A stretch of DNA of 64,000 nucleotides from Bradyrhizobium sp. CB2312 (GTDB lineage Bacteria > Pseudomonadota > Alphaproteobacteria > Rhizobiales > Xanthobacteraceae): positions 8,391,501 to 8,455,500 of the forward strand of contig NZ_CP121668.1 in NCBI RefSeq assembly GCF_029714425.1, given 5' to 3'. Shown in pieces: positions 48,792-60,244 of this stretch. The position numbers and the translations under genes were made by a program. Every line of letters begins with the position of its first letter. The stretch's first letter is position 1. The notes under the pieces were generated by a model. The model saw only the letters and a list, made by a program, of their open reading frames with translations, ran no database searches and was not told the origin of the DNA.

Positions 48792-49386
48792 GTCGCGTAC
48801 GGCCGTTCGATTCAAGCGTCCTTGCGAGAGCACCGGACAATTCGGACAAAGATGCGTGCGGCTCAGCATCCGCCGCTTATCGTGTCGGGCTCCCTGTCAG
48901 CAATTTCCCTTCCTGTGAACTTAACAATTTTCCGCGTGTCTCACCGACGAGAAGCTTGTGGCTTTGTGCGCGTCAACCACCGGCGTGAAGACGCAAAATC
49001 TCCCCTTTTCTCTATCCGACGCAGAATTTCTCTTTCATGGAGGGCTACAATAGCGAAATTCTGATCGACGGCTCGATACTATTTTCGGCGAGACGACGCT
49101 TCCAGCTGACCAGTCCGCGATCATGTGCGCGCAGGAGCTCAAGTTTTGCATAGTTCAGTACAGCCTGCGCGCTCGAATGGGCACGCCTCGTTCGTAAGCG
49201 GCCACCGGGCGGGACCATTCCGGCAAGGGGCTCGGCTTGGGTCCGATGGCTCATGAGGTTCACAGCGGAACCAACAACCAAACTGCATATCACGACCCGC
49301 CACGCCGCCACCCTTAGAGCGCCATCCTCTCGTTCATCCTTGGGATACGCTCAGACCTGCTTGAAACCACTTTTTTGAGTCACGGA
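48792..49386. other. Gap between folD and the demethylase gene
   Basis: About 600 bp. The only frame of note is 49045-49311 (minus, GTG start, with a hydrophobic N terminus); I cannot support it. The demethylase promoter may lie here. Confidence 0.35.
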
Positions 49387-51894
49387 ATGCAAAGCAAGCT
49401 GCCCACTCACGCGGAATTCGTCGTCATCGGCGGTGGCATTATTGGCCTGTCCACTGCCTATCACCTCACGCGTCTTGGGCATCGCGATGTGCTGCTGCTC
49501 GAACGCGATCAGCTGACCTGCGGTACGACGTGGCATGCCGCGGGGCTCGTCACCCAGCTTCGAGCCAGCGAGAATATGGCGAAGCTGGCCCAGTACACCG
49601 CGGGATTGTTCCGCGAGCTCGAAGAGCTAACGGGTCAGCATACTGGCTTTCGGCAATGTGGGTCGATCACAGTCGCGGCGACACCCGCTCGGCTGGAGGA
49701 GTTGAGGCGAGGTGCCTCGATGGGGCGCTCTTTTGGCCTTGATGTCGAGATCATTGACGCCGCCGAAGCTAAGAAACGTGTGCCGTTGCTCGATGTGGCC
49801 GATGTGCTGGGCGCGGCATGGATCGCGTCCGATGGTAAGACTAATCCGGTGGACACAGCGCGCGCGTTCGCGACTGGCGCGCGGCAGGGTGGCGCGAAGA
49901 TACTGGAGCGCACGCCAGTGACGCGCCTCGTGGTCGAGAAAGGGCGGATCGTCGGTGTCGAGACGGCAGAAGGGATCGTTGGTACTGAAAAGGTCGTCAT
50001 CTGCGCCGGGATGTGGAGTCGGACGTTAGCGGCCGATGTCAATTGGACAGTGCCGCTGCACGCGGCGGAGCATTTTTACGTCGTGACAGAGGCCATGGGG
50101 GGCTTGTCACCCGATACTCCCACTGTGCGAGATCTTGATGCGTGCTTCTACGCAAAAGAAGACGCGGGTAAACTGCTGGTCGGCTTTTTCGAACCGAAGG
50201 GCAAGCCCTGGGGGATGGCGGGGATCCCAGTTGAGTTCAGTTTCGATTCGCTTCCCGACGACTTCGAGCACATCGAGCCTCACCTCGCCAATGCCATGCG
50301 GCGCATGCCGGCCCTGGAAAATGTAGGGTTGCAACTCAGTTTCAATGGCCCCGAGAGCTTCACCCCGGACAATCGGTTCTTGTTAGGACCCGCCCCCGAC
50401 ATCGCCGGCCTCTACGTGGCTTCGGGATTCAATTCATGCGGTATCGAGTCTTCCGGCGGGGCCGGCAAAGTGGTGGCCGAGTGGATGTCTACCGGCATGC
50501 CCGCAAATGACTATTGGGAAATGGACGTCCGCCGAGCGATGCCATTCCAGCGCAATCGGCGATATCTGCGCGACCGAACGGGTGAAGCGGTTGGACTCCT
50601 TTACGCGCTGCATTGGCCTCACAAGTCACCTGAGACGGCTCGTAATGTGCGGGTCTCGCCGCTGCACGATCGTTTAGCGGCCGCAGGCGCGAAGTTCGGC
50701 GAGGCCGCGGGCTGGGAGCGGGCGCAATGGTTCGGCACTCCCGAGGGGCCGGCCTACGCCCATGCTACATTTGGTCGCGACGATTGGTTCAAGTCGAGTG
50801 GGGCTGAACACGACGCGACTCGGTCCGGTGTCACGCTTTTCGATCAAACCTCTTTCGCGCACCTACTGGTGCAGGGGCGTGATGCGCTCTCTTTTCTTCA
50901 GCGCCTCTCCACTAACGACGTTGACGTGCCAGTGGGCCGCATCGTGTACACTCCGTGGCTCAATGAGCGGGGTGGCATGGAGTCCGATGTCACAATCGCG
51001 CGAACGGGAGATGAGGAATTCCTCGTCGTTACAGCCGCTGTGCAGCGCATCCGGGATCTCGCCTGGCTACGAATGCATGCCAAAGGCGCCGGCCACGTAT
51101 TCGTCACGGACGTGTCGTCCGGATACACCTGCCTCTCTGTCATGGGGCCACATTCGCGAGAGCTCCTCACGCGCGTAAGCCCGGCGGATTTTTCTGAAGC
51201 TGCGTTTCCGTTCGCGACGGCGCGAGAAATCGAGATCGGCCATGGTACGGCCGTTGCTTTCCGCATGACCTTCGTCGGAGAACTCGGATGGGAGCTGCAC
51301 ATCCCGACCGACCAGACGCTGGGTATTTACGATGCGCTGGTCGTTGCGGGACGCGATCTCGATCTGCGCCACGCAGGTTACGTGGCACTCAATACGTTGC
51401 GCCTTGAAGCCGGTTACCGCGACTGGGGCGCGGACGTCAGTGATGAGGACACGCCGCTCGAAGCTGGATTGGGGTTCACAATCGCCTGGAACAAGGGTGA
51501 AGATTTCATTGGGCGGACGGTTCTCGAAACACAGCGCGGACAGACTCCGCGCCGACGCCTCGTCCAGCTTGCCGCTCCCCGCGCGGTGCCGCTCCTGTTC
51601 GGAACAGAGCCTGTCTGGCGCAACGGATCGCTCGTCGGATACTTGCGCTCCGCCGGGTTCGGCCACACCCTCGGATGCGGCGTAGGCATGGGGTACCTCC
51701 ACTCCGAAAGCGGTGTGAACGCCGCATGGCTGTCCGAAGGAACTTTTGAAATCGAGATCGCCGGCGAACGGCACGCGGCCATCGCCTCCCTTCGTGCCTT
51801 CTACGATTCGAATCGTACGCGAGTGAAAGGCGAATGGCGGAAGCTCGATGACCTCATCGCCCCAGAGCTCCTCAGAGCACGCTCTAGGGAATGA
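49387..51894 (+). CDS. FAD/GcvT demethylating amine oxidase or dehydrogenase (DMGDH/MABO family)
   Basis: 835 aa. The N-terminal DAO-type FAD domain has [20 protein letters not shown] and the covalent-flavin motif GTTWHAAGL (His50). The second half is a GcvT-like tetrahydrofolate-binding domain ([20 protein letters not shown] through [18 protein letters not shown]) plus the GcvT C-terminal barrel. Enzymes of this design remove N-methyl groups from dimethylglycine, sarcosine or 4-(methylamino)butyrate and pass the carbon to THF. Next to folD and purU, this matches the mabO-purU-folD set of the Arthrobacter nicotine plasmid pAO1. ATG 49387 is preferred over TTG 49375. Confidence 0.88.
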   Translation: MQSKLPTHAEFVVIGGGIIGLSTAYHLTRLGHRDVLLLERDQLTCGTTWHAAGLVTQLRASENMAKLAQYTAGLFRELEELTGQHTGFRQCGSITVAATPARLEELRRGASMGRSFGLDVEIIDAAEAKKRVPLLDVADVLGAAWIASDGKTNPVDTARAFATGARQGGAKILERTPVTRLVVEKGRIVGVETAEGIVGTEKVVICAGMWSRTLAADVNWTVPLHAAEHFYVVTEAMGGLSPDTPTVRDLDACFYAKEDAGKLLVGFFEPKGKPWGMAGIPVEFSFDSLPDDFEHIEPHLANAMRRMPALENVGLQLSFNGPESFTPDNRFLLGPAPDIAGLYVASGFNSCGIESSGGAGKVVAEWMSTGMPANDYWEMDVRRAMPFQRNRRYLRDRTGEAVGLLYALHWPHKSPETARNVRVSPLHDRLAAAGAKFGEAAGWERAQWFGTPEGPAYAHATFGRDDWFKSSGAEHDATRSGVTLFDQTSFAHLLVQGRDALSFLQRLSTNDVDVPVGRIVYTPWLNERGGMESDVTIARTGDEEFLVVTAAVQRIRDLAWLRMHAKGAGHVFVTDVSSGYTCLSVMGPHSRELLTRVSPADFSEAAFPFATAREIEIGHGTAVAFRMTFVGELGWELHIPTDQTLGIYDALVVAGRDLDLRHAGYVALNTLRLEAGYRDWGADVSDEDTPLEAGLGFTIAWNKGEDFIGRTVLETQRGQTPRRRLVQLAAPRAVPLLFGTEPVWRNGSLVGYLRSAGFGHTLGCGVGMGYLHSESGVNAAWLSEGTFEIEIAGERHAAIASLRAFYDSNRTRVKGEWRKLDDLIAPELLRARSRE

Positions 51895-51956
51895 TGCTCA
51901 TCTTTTTGCTTGCCACAACGCAGTTTACGAGGGACCCCGTAGGGCAAATGACTGCT

Positions 51957-52820
51957 ATGTTCGACCGTTCCATGATCCTCGCGTTGTCCTGCCCTGATCG
52001 TCCAGGCATCGTATCCGCGGTCTCGAGCCTTCTGTTTGAGTCGGGCTGCAACATTCTCGATGCTCAGCAGTTCGAGGATACCGGGACCACCCACTTTTTC
52101 ATGCGCGTTGTCTTCGACCGTCTCGAGCAAGCCAAACCTGAAACAGATATCGCCGCCTCGATCGAGGAGCTCGCCAAACGTTTCGCCATGACTTTCACTT
52201 TGCGGAAAAGTTCCACAAAGAAGCGGGTGATGCTCCTGGTTTCAAAATTGGACCATTGTCTGGCCGATCTAATTTATCGATGGCGCATCCGCGAACTGCC
52301 AATGGAGGTGACAGCGATCGTCTCCAACCATGGCCGCGAGCATTTGGCCTCTAGCGATTTGGCCGAGCTTCCGTTCCACCATTTGCCGGTCACCAAACAG
52401 ACGAAGATGGAGCAAGAAGCGCGAATCTGGGAGCTCGTTCAGGAGACCAATACGGATCTTGTTGTTCTCGCGCGCTACATGCAAATTCTATCGGACGGCT
52501 TCTCGGCCAAGTTATCGGGACGCTGCATCAACATTCACCACTCCTTTTTGCCAGGCTTTAAGGGCGCAAGGCCTTATCACCAGGCTCACGAGCGAGGCGT
52601 CAAGCTGATCGGCGCGACAGCGCATTACGTCACTTCCGATCTCGACGAGGGACCGATCATCGAGCAAGACGCCGAGCGAATCTCTCACCGTGACACGCCA
52701 GACGATTTGGTCCGCAGGGGCCGCGACATTGAACGACGTGTACTCGCCCGCGCCGTACGCCATCACCTGGAGGATCGCGTTGTGCTGAATGGCAAGAAGA
52801 CTGTCGTCTTCACCGGCTGA
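51957..52820 (+). CDS. purU: PurU, formyltetrahydrofolate deformylase
   Basis: 287 aa. An N-terminal ACT domain ([20 protein letters not shown]) is followed by the formyl-transfer domain with [34 protein letters not shown], and the catalytic Asp in [13 protein letters not shown]. It hydrolyses 10-formyl-THF to formate and THF. It starts 62 bp after the demethylase and completes a THF-recycling path: methyl to methylene-THF, then FolD, then formate. ATG 51957 opens the conserved ACT domain; ATGs upstream at 51891 would add 22 atypical residues. Confidence 0.93.
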   Translation: MFDRSMILALSCPDRPGIVSAVSSLLFESGCNILDAQQFEDTGTTHFFMRVVFDRLEQAKPETDIAASIEELAKRFAMTFTLRKSSTKKRVMLLVSKLDHCLADLIYRWRIRELPMEVTAIVSNHGREHLASSDLAELPFHHLPVTKQTKMEQEARIWELVQETNTDLVVLARYMQILSDGFSAKLSGRCINIHHSFLPGFKGARPYHQAHERGVKLIGATAHYVTSDLDEGPIIEQDAERISHRDTPDDLVRRGRDIERRVLARAVRHHLEDRVVLNGKKTVVFTG

Positions 52821-53038
52821 TCTGCACTGATTTTACGCGCCGATTGGCCCCGTTCGAGCGCGATGCCGCGGCCAAGAACATGCACCAGCTATCCTGACGC
52901 CAAAGAGAGGCAAGAACGCACAACGCCTGCCCCACGCCTCAGTAGGCTTCCCGCAGTTTTGCGCAGTGTGGAAGATCGTGTCCCATGCCGTGTAGCTGAC
53001 GGCAGGTCACCGCCGATTTTCCGGCGGGTCGGAAGGCA

Positions 53039-53260
53039 TCAGCCTGCCACGGCGGGCAAGCCGACGATGGGATCATCGCTCAACGGCGCGATGGTTTCCA
53101 GCGTCATGTAGCGGGCCCGCTGAACCGCCCACTCGTCGTTCTGCTCGAGCAGGATCGCGCCGACCAGGCGAACGATGGCGTCTTCATTTGGGAAGATGCC
53201 AACGACCTCGGTCCGCCGCTTGATCGTAAGCGTAGCGCCGAGGCCCTTTGGATTGTTTGC
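53039..53260 (-). pseudogene. IS256-family transposase C-terminal fragment
   Basis: The minus frame ends KRRTEVVGIFPNEDAIVRLV, GAILLEQNDEWAVQRARYMT, LETIAPLSDDP then a stop, the usual C terminus of IS256-type (Mutator-like) transposases. The rest of the gene is missing; it is replaced on the right by IS66 sequence. It marks the outer edge of the mobile block to the right of purU. Confidence 0.8.
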
Positions 53261-53313
53261 GCGGAGTCTTGAGAGCACCGTTAGAAGAGTCATCTTCTGG
53301 AAGGGGGCTCACA

Positions 53314-53736
53314 ATGGACGACCATTCTGATGACATAAGACGACCGTTGTCACCGCGTATTGAAGTGTTCGCTGGCGCAGGTCGAAAGCGCTGGCCGGAT
53401 GATTTGAAGGCGCAGATTGCCGCGGAAAGCCTCGAGCCGGGGGCGGTTGTCACAGACGTCGCCCGTCGCCATGGCTGCCGGCCCCAGCAGGTGCATGACT
53501 GGCGGCGCCGGGCGCGTTTGGGCCAGTTGGTGCTGCCGGCTTCGGCGGAGACGCTGTCGTTCATGCCGGTGGTGTCGCAATCGGCGCTACCGGCGGCCGC
53601 AGAGCCTACCGGGTCGCCGGAAGCAGCCATTGTGACGGTTGAGCTCCAGGGAGCACGCGTGGAGGAGCGGGGGGCGCCTGGCCTTGCTGTGTTGAGTGAT
53701 GTGTTCTTAGCGCTTCGGCGGACACGTTCATGCTGA
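53314..53736 (+). CDS. IS66 TnpA (Orf1) of an interrupted element
   Basis: 140-aa IS66 accessory protein with the helix-turn-helix AESLEPGAVVTDVARRHGCR and the WRRRAR end of the motif. The C-terminal part matches the IS66 Orf1 pattern (TVELQGARVEERG) but is shorter than usual. The matching tnpB starts at 53730 and is cut at 53805 by the insertion of a second IS66, so the element is dead although this ORF is intact. Confidence 0.75.
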   Translation: MDDHSDDIRRPLSPRIEVFAGAGRKRWPDDLKAQIAAESLEPGAVVTDVARRHGCRPQQVHDWRRRARLGQLVLPASAETLSFMPVVSQSALPAAAEPTGSPEAAIVTVELQGARVEERGAPGLAVLSDVFLALRRTRSC

Positions 53737-53805
53737 CGCCGCCTGCGAGCCTTACGATTTACGTGGCGACGCAACCAGTGGACTTCAGAAAAGGTGCGGA
53801 GGGCT
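53730..53805 (+). pseudogene. Start of IS66 TnpB cut by another IS66
   Basis: ATG 53730 begins MLTPPASLTIYVATQPVDFR then KGAEG, the conserved TnpB N terminus. Homology stops at 53805, where the terminal repeat of the next IS66 starts. Confidence 0.75.
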
Positions 53806-53892
53806 GTACGCCTCCGACGAGGGCCGTCTTGCGTGACGGGTGGTAATTCGCGAAGCGTGTGACCTTAAGTCTAGCTTTAAGGTCATCAGGCG

Positions 53893-54294
53893 ATGCGGGT
53901 CGAGGTTTTGGGCGGGCTGGAGCGGCGGCGGCGTTGGTCGCAGGACGACAAGGCACGGATTGTCGAGGAGACGCTGGCACCGGGCGCGAAGGTAACTGAG
54001 GTTGCGCGGCGCAACGGAGTGGCGGCCAGCCTGGTGTTTACCTGGCGTCGACAAGCACGGACATCGGAACAAGTTGCACCATGTTTTACGCCGGTGCAGA
54101 TCGCCGCCGTAGCGGCCTCGGCTGAAGAAACTCCGAAGCTTTTGCCTACGGTTGATGGCCGAGTTCGTTCGGCGGCAGCCGCGCGTACTGGATTGATAGA
54201 GATCGATCTCGGCAACCGACGGTGCATCCGGGTGGATGCGCACGTCGATCCGGAGGCGTTGGCGCGGGTCCTCGATGTGCTTGGACGCCGATGA
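53893..54294 (+). CDS. tnpA: IS66 TnpA (Orf1)
   Basis: 133 aa. The helix-turn-helix is VEETLAPGAKVTEVARRNGV and VFTWRRQAR; the C-terminal signature is GLIEIDLGNRRCIRVDAHVD. The stop overlaps the tnpB start by ATGA. It is intact and typical in length. Confidence 0.88.
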   Translation: MRVEVLGGLERRRRWSQDDKARIVEETLAPGAKVTEVARRNGVAASLVFTWRRQARTSEQVAPCFTPVQIAAVAASAEETPKLLPTVDGRVRSAAAARTGLIEIDLGNRRCIRVDAHVDPEALARVLDVLGRR

Positions 54295-54596
54295 TTTCTG
54301 TACCAGGGAATGTGCGAGTGTGGCTGGCGACAGGCTACACGGATATGCGCAGAGGCTTCCCGTCGCTGGCCCTCCAAGTTCAGGAGGTGCTGCACAAAGA
54401 ACCGCTCAGCGGTCATTTGTTTGTCTTCCGTGGTCGCCGCAGCGATCTTGTGAAGGTGATCTGGCACGATGGTCAGGGAGCCTGCTTGTTCACAAAAAGA
54501 CTCGAGAGAGGAAAGTTTATCTGGCCATCGGTTGCCGGTGAAGCGGTAACGATCTCGCTGGCGCAGTTGAGCTACCTGCTCGATCACCCATGTTGA
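54291..54596 (+). CDS. tnpB: IS66 TnpB (Orf2)
   Basis: 101 aa with VRVWLATGYTDMRRGFPSLA, VFRGRRSDLVKVIWHDGQGA and LERGKFIWPS, all standard TnpB blocks. It is intact, unlike the left-hand tnpB. Its last eight codons lie in the inverted repeat and overlap the end of the oppositely directed recombinase gene. Confidence 0.88.
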   Translation: MISVPGNVRVWLATGYTDMRRGFPSLALQVQEVLHKEPLSGHLFVFRGRRSDLVKVIWHDGQGACLFTKRLERGKFIWPSVAGEAVTISLAQLSYLLDHPC

Positions 54597-56672
54597 TGCC
54601 CCTCCTTGTTAGGCTGACAGATTCTTAGATCAAGTTGTGCAATGACGTGGTTTCGAAGGTCTCCGATGGCGTGAAGAACGGATGGTGTATTCGGGAAGAG
54701 ATAGGCGCCGCTGGGCTGGCGATCAATCAGCAAACGCTTGGTTCGGATCTGTACATAGAGCCAGTTCACCGGAATCTCGAGCCTTTGGGCCAGTTCGGGC
54801 GGGCTGAGGAGTGAGACGTCATGCTCCCATCGGTTGCGCTGGGTAGCGACCTTGATGGCAGCAGCACGACGGAGCCGCCCAACGGTGATAGGCAGCACCT
54901 TATCGGCGCAACGGGGAGAGCGGTGACCTTCCCGAGTAAGGATTGCGGCGATCTCGTCGTCTGGGACGCCGTCGCGAGCGAGCGTCAGCAGGCGCTCCTG
55001 CATCTCTGTGCCTCGCGTCAATCTGGTGACGGAGTTGACGCTCATCTTCACTTCGAGCTCCGTCACAGCGCCTCCCCGCCAGACGATCCTAGCCAGGGCC
55101 AAGTCGCGCTCACCGCGGTCGAGAACGACCTTTTCGATAAGACATCGCAACAGCGCCTTGCGATGCGCATCCGAGATAGTCTCGTCACCCCATATCTGCG
55201 GGAGGCGGCCGGTGAGACTGATGACCTTGTCGTTGAGCTCCTTGCTCATGGCCACTTGTGCGATGGCTTTGGACGGCGTCTGTCGGGCAAGCGCCTCTTC
55301 GGCGGCGCGTACGTCGTTTAGTGCCGCTTCCCATCGGCGCTCGAGTTCCGAGGCGACCAACCGATTATCTGGATCAGCTCGGTTGAACTGCCGTTCGGCG
55401 AGCGCCGCCGTGTACCGCTTGCGCTCGAGCTCTCGCTCTGCACTGGAGCGTAACGCATTGTTCATCTGCTGCTGCACCCGGCGGGAGCGCGACAAGGCAT
55501 CGAGTTCGGCCGGCGCTAGTGCGGTTAGGAATGCGTCGCCAACGGCTGCATCGATATGGGCGGCGCGGATGTGTTGGCAGGTTGGCTGACCTTCCTGGGT
55601 ACGCAGGTGATTGCATACATACTCGCCGCCGCCCTTGTAGCGGACGTACATCTTATGGCCACATCGTGCGCACCAGGCAATGCCGTGGAGCAGGAGCTCG
55701 CCATTGCGAGGCGCGCCGCGGGTTTTGATGCGCATGTATTCGGCTCGGTTATCTCTGATGACGGATCGGATTTTTTCATAAATTGGCCAGTCGATATAGG
55801 CTGGATATCGATCTTTAACGACGATCCGCCACTCCTCCATCGGCCGCGGAGCCTTTTGTGGCAGGGCACCCTCCCGCCTGGGCGGCCGGAAGCGGGTTCG
55901 TCCATAGACAAAGGCGCCCGCGTATGCGGGGTTCTTCAAGATCGCCGCGACAGCAGCCAGCGTCGCGCGCGTCCAGCACAAATCGCCATACCGATCACGA
56001 CGCGGCAGTTCCAGGTCACGCTCGTTCAACGCTCGCATAACCTTGGCAACGCTGCGCAGCTGCAGGAACAACTGGAAGACGAGACCGAGCCGCCCTTGCA
56101 CGGCCATGTCGGGATCCTTAACGACCACGCCGCTCGGGTCCCGCATCAGCCCGATTGGCAGCATAACCGCAAGTTCACCGCGTTCGGCTTTGGCCAGCAG
56201 GCCGGCGGTCAGCCGGCTGCGGATCGTATGTAGCTCAAGCTCGGAGATCGAACCCTTCAGCCCGAGAAGCAACCGACCGTTGGGAGTGCCCGGATCATAG
56301 ACACCATCGCGGTCGGCGATCAGGCAGCCACGTAGACCACAGATATCCAGGAGCGGATACCAGTCGGTACAATTACGCGCCAAGCGGGTCACGTCGATGG
56401 ACAGGATGAGTCCCACTTCACTCAGGCCAACACGGCCAACGAGTTCCTTGAAGCCGCTACGCTGTGCTATAGACGCGCCGCTCAACCCGAGATCGGCATC
56501 AATCACGTCGGATGGCCGCCTCACGCCATCCGAGTTCGCGGGCGCGCTGGCGAAGCGCGTATTGAAGGCGCAGGCTCTCCTGATTGCTTACGACCTGGTG
56601 AGGCGTCGACTGCCGGATGTAGACTACGGCTTTGCGCGCCAAGTGGCTTGGTGTGATCAACTCGGACTTCAT
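54584..56672 (-). CDS. Large serine recombinase, module copy 2, with the same frameshift
   Basis: Identical to copy 1 at 38728-40816: the catalytic-serine segment (56672 down to 56499) and the 646-codon frame (56524 to 54584) are out of phase by one base. The resolvase, recombinase and zinc-ribbon domains are as in copy 1. Its 3' end runs into the 3' end of tnpB on the opposite strand. Because the two copies are inverted, recombination between them would flip the 13.7 kb between the arms. Confidence 0.8.
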
Positions 56673-57046
56673 GAGAGATCTCCGCCAAAATCGCGGCGAC
56701 GTCTTCGACGATCTGGCGTCGGAGCGCGGGCGTCAGCGTCGACCAAAGATCGGCTGGATCCATGCTCATGTGCGTCGGGACAATCCGCTGTCGATAAAAG
56801 CTCGAGTAGAGCCTCCATACTCAGCTTAATCTGATTTGCTTCTTCTCCATAATATTCGATTGCGGTTGCTTGAATCAGAAGACTGCTCCCTGCGCGATAC
56901 TCAACTTCATACGAAGCGGGAATGCCTCGGCCTCGCTGGCCGATCTTCCTGATCACTCGATATGAGCGGCCCCACAAAGGATGGTGGGGGTCCCTAACCT
57001 CGACCACCTCAGGAAATGATTCGTCAGACTCACTATCGGGGACATT
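56669..57046 (-). CDS. DUF5372-like protein, module copy 2
   Basis: Identical to the protein at 38354-38731. The stop overlaps the recombinase ATG at 56672. The start is undefined, as in copy 1. The short MSMDPADLW ORF of copy 1 is repeated at 56521-56769. Confidence 0.6.
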   Translation of the reverse strand, partial: NVPDSESDESFPEVVEVRDPHHPLWGRSYRVIRKIGQRGRGIPASYEVEYRAGSSLLIQATAIEYYGEEANQIKLSMEALLELLSTADCPDAHEHGSSRSLVDADARAPTPDRRRRRRDFGGDLS

Positions 57047-57193
57047 CCTCAATCCCCTCGCTGGAGGGCATCGATTGGGGGATGCCGCAACACACGTGGC
57101 GGCCGCAGTAGCCGGCTGACCGCTGGGATTTTGAATCCGTGGCACGATCAGCAGTCCGGACAGACATTGCGTGTTGTGATTCTCTGGTCGGCG

Positions 57194-60100
57194 ATGGGCG
57201 CTGATGGTTCTCTCCCCGACGATGTGACCACGCTGCAGGCGATTCTGCGCGCCGAGCGAGCGGCCCGGTTGGCCGCGGAGGCGGAAGCCCAGGCGGGAAC
57301 ATTGTTGATTGAGAAGCTCAAACTCACGATCAAGAAGCTGCGGCATGAGCAGTTCGGGCAGTCCTCCGAGCGAGGCGCGTTGCTGGACCAATTCGAGTTA
57401 CAGCTTGCCGACCTGGAGAACGCGGCGCAAGCAGAGACCGCGGCGAAGGTGGCAGCCGAGAAGATTGCGGTGCCATCGTTCGAGCGCCGCAAGCAAGCTC
57501 GCCGGCCGCTGCCGGAGCAATTGCCGCGAGAGCGCATTGTCTATCCGGTGCCGGCTACCTGCCCATGCTGCGGCGACAGCCGATTGTGCAAGATTGGCGA
57601 GGACGTAACCGAGACGCTGGAGTTTATTCCGCGCCAGTGGAAGGTGATCCAGCACGTGCGCGAGAAGCTCGTCTGCCGGGCCTGCGAAGCGATGACCCAA
57701 CCGCCGGCCCCCCTCGCATCCGATTGCGCGCGGGCGTGCAGGGCCCAAGCTGCTGGCCCATGTTCTGTTTGCCAATTACGGCCTGCACCCCGCTTCATCG
57801 TCAGAGCGATGTCTACCAGCGTGAAGGCATCGATCTCGACGTTTCGACGCTCGCGCAAGGGGGTAGGTGCCTACGCGGCGACCCTGATGCCTCTGGTCGA
57901 GGCGATCCGGAGTCACGTCTTCGCAGCCGAGCGCATCCACGCAGATGACACCACGGTGCCGGTCTTGGCAAAGGGCAAGACCCGGACGGGCCGGCAGACC
58001 GTCCGTTTGCCGGCCCAGATCCGCCGGCGGCGGTTTCTTCTACTCGCCCGATCGTGGCGGTGCGCATCCGGAGCAGCATCTGGCGGGTTATGCCGGACTG
58101 ATGCAGGCCGACGCCTACGCCGGCTTCGGCAGGCTCTACGAGGCCAATCGCAAGGGCGGTCCATCATCGAGGCCGCGTGCTGGGCGCACGGCAGGCGCAA
58201 GTTCTTTGATCTCGCGCGCTCAGCAAGGCGCCGATCGCGGCCGAGGCGGTAAAGCGCATCGATGTTCTGTTCGCTATCGAGCGCGAGATCAACGGTTTTA
58301 CTGCGCAGGAGCCTTTGCGTGTGCGCCAGGAGCGTAGCCGCCCTCTGATCATCGAGCTGGAGGCGTGGTTGCGCGAGCAGCGCGCCAAGCTCTCCAGGAA
58401 CAACGACACGAGCAAGGCGATCAATTACCGCCTCAGCCGGTGGGATGCATTTAGCCGCTTCCTCGATGACGGACGGCTTTGCATGACAACGGATGGTGTT
58501 GAGAAGTCCTTACCTTCAGTTCGTGGCAACTTTTTTGGTTTTTCCTTCCAGGCAGCCACCATGCGTTCGTAGGCCTGCTCGACGCGTGCGACGTAACCAG
58601 CTTCCCGTTCGCGGATTTCCTTGATCCAATAGTCCCGGCCCGGGCCAGCCTTGCCGTAGGCACGGGGAGCCCCAGCCTTCAGAGCCACCTTCCGGAGTTT
58701 CATCGCCGTGAACGCTGGCCGCGCGTAAGCGTAGTCCTTCCCGGTCGTCAGGACGTGCCAGATCATGACTGCGAGCTTGCGCGCCGTCGCGACGGCTGCG
58801 ACCCCGGCCCCGTGCTTTTTCTGCGTTCGGTTGAAGAATGCTCGCAACGGACCCGGCGCCGTCTTGGCTGACCACGCCGCCTCAACCAGCATCTTGCGGG
58901 CGTCACGGTTGCCCTGCTTCGAGATCCGGCCATGCCGTGCCGGGTGCTCGCCTGACTGCCGAACCCGCGGAGTCAACCCGAAATAGCTGCTGAGCTTATC
59001 CGGCGACGGGAAGCGTGCGATGTCGCCGATGGAGGCCAGTACACTCGATGCGACAACCGAACTCACGCCGGGGATCGTCATCAGCTTGAGAGCCCGTGGA
59101 TCGTCCAGAGCCTGCTGGGCCACGACTTTGTCGATCTCCGACAGTTGCTTCGTCACGCGTTCGAGTTCCACGATCAGACGCCAGAGCATTGCACGCTCCT
59201 CCGATGGGAGAGGCAGACTGTCCAGCCAATGCTGTCCGCGCTTGCCGAAGAGATAGCCTTTGTAGGGCGGGATGAGGTTGGCATGCAGGATAGCCTTCAT
59301 GCGTCCTTTAATCCGGATGATCTGCGCCAAGACGCCAGCGCGCTCGGCCATCTGGCGCCGGCGGCTGTAGGTGTCCTCGTCAGCAACCCAGACCTCCGGC
59401 AAGAAGCCGGCAGCATGCAACCTTGCCAGGGTCCCAGCATCGACCTTGTCCGTTTTGACTCGCGCATAGGCAATCGCCCGAACGAGCCTCGGATTGGCGA
59501 CCGCGACGCGCTTAACGTGCGGGCGCAGAATACGTTCGACAGCCGCGCTGTTGCCCGTCACCTCGATGACCACCTCATCTTCGAGGCTGAGTGTCTTGGC
59601 AAAGGCGACAAGCCGATCGTGGACGAGATCTACGCGGAGCTGTCTGATTATTGTTCCGTCCTCCAGGATCGCCACCTGGGCGAACGATCGGTGGATGTCC
59701 ATGCCGACGATTTGCATGCTTGGTTCTCCTTGTCTCAGGAGCCAGTGGCTTGCACGACATCTACGGATCCGCGCTCGCAGCGCAGCCGGGCAAGTCGTAG
59801 GGGGCGGCCAAGTAACAAAGCGAGCTCACAGCTCATGGTCATGGCGGCCTGCCACCGTTTCGTGCTCCAGCGCCCCTATCCCGGCTTCGACAGACTAATC
59901 CGGACGACCAGTCCTCTCCACCGGGTTTGAGCGCTGAAAACATCATGCCCTTTAACAATGCTCCCGAGCGTGAGCTACGGGCGCTCGCCGTGGGACGAAA
60001 GAATTGGACCTTCGCGGGCTCCGATGAGGACGGCCGACGTGCGGCCGCCATCTACAGCCTTATCGCCACCGCCAAGCTCAATGATATCGACCCGCAGGCT

Positions 60101-60205
60101 TGGCTTGCCGACGTGCTGGCGCGCCTACCGGATCACCCTGCCAAGCGCATCAACGAACTGCTGCCTTGGAATTGGCAGCCTCAAAGCGTCGCCCACGCCG
60201 CTTAA
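57194..60205 (+). pseudogene. IS66 TnpC, frameshifted and split by IS110
   Basis: The frame starts MGADGSLPDDVTTLQAILRA and runs to about 57720, with later pieces in other frames: VGAYAATLMPLVEAIRSHVF, HADDTTVPVLAKGKTRTGR, FFYSPDRGGAHPEQHLAGYA, IIEAACWAHGRRKFFDLAR, RPLIIELEAWLREQRAKLSR and LDDGRLCMTTDG (58490). After the IS110 copy it resumes FNNAPERELRALAVGRKNWT and ends WNWQPQSVAHAA at 60205. At least three frameshifts plus the insertion make it non-functional. The first part is duplicated in the left arm. Confidence 0.85.
58425..59717 (-). mobile_element. IS110-family transposase, copy 3 (element about 58489-59953)
   Basis: The transposase is nearly identical to copy 1 (a few substitutions, such as LARLHAAG for LAKLHAAG). 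The element keeps its leader (59718-59953) and is inserted in IS66 tnpC between GRLCMT and FNNAPER. A run of six A instead of seven near the 3' end shifts the frame, so this ORF reads through the element end into IS66 sequence (430 codons) instead of ending VATN. The 3' boundary shared with copy 1 is at about 58489. It is the most complete of the three copies. Confidence 0.88.
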
Positions 60206-60244
60206 GCACCATCAGCCTTCCGCCTATACCCTAAGCCAGGGACC

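Larger units (their letters stand above)
54571..57950 (-). repeat. Right arm of 3.38-kb inverted repeat
   Basis: Reverse copy of 37450-40829. Sequences checked at the ends, the recombinase start and the tnpC start agree base for base, and all encoded proteins are identical. Identity this high implies a recent duplication or ongoing gene conversion. Confidence 0.9.

Noticed and set aside
53184..53774. 196-codon minus-strand ORF over IS66 tnpA
   Set aside because: Shadow frame rich in Arg and Ser; the plus-strand TnpA is real.
55556..56233. 225-codon plus-strand ORF over the recombinase (and its mirror at 39167-39844)
   Set aside because: Antisense shadow of the recombinase; conserved only because the two arms are identical.
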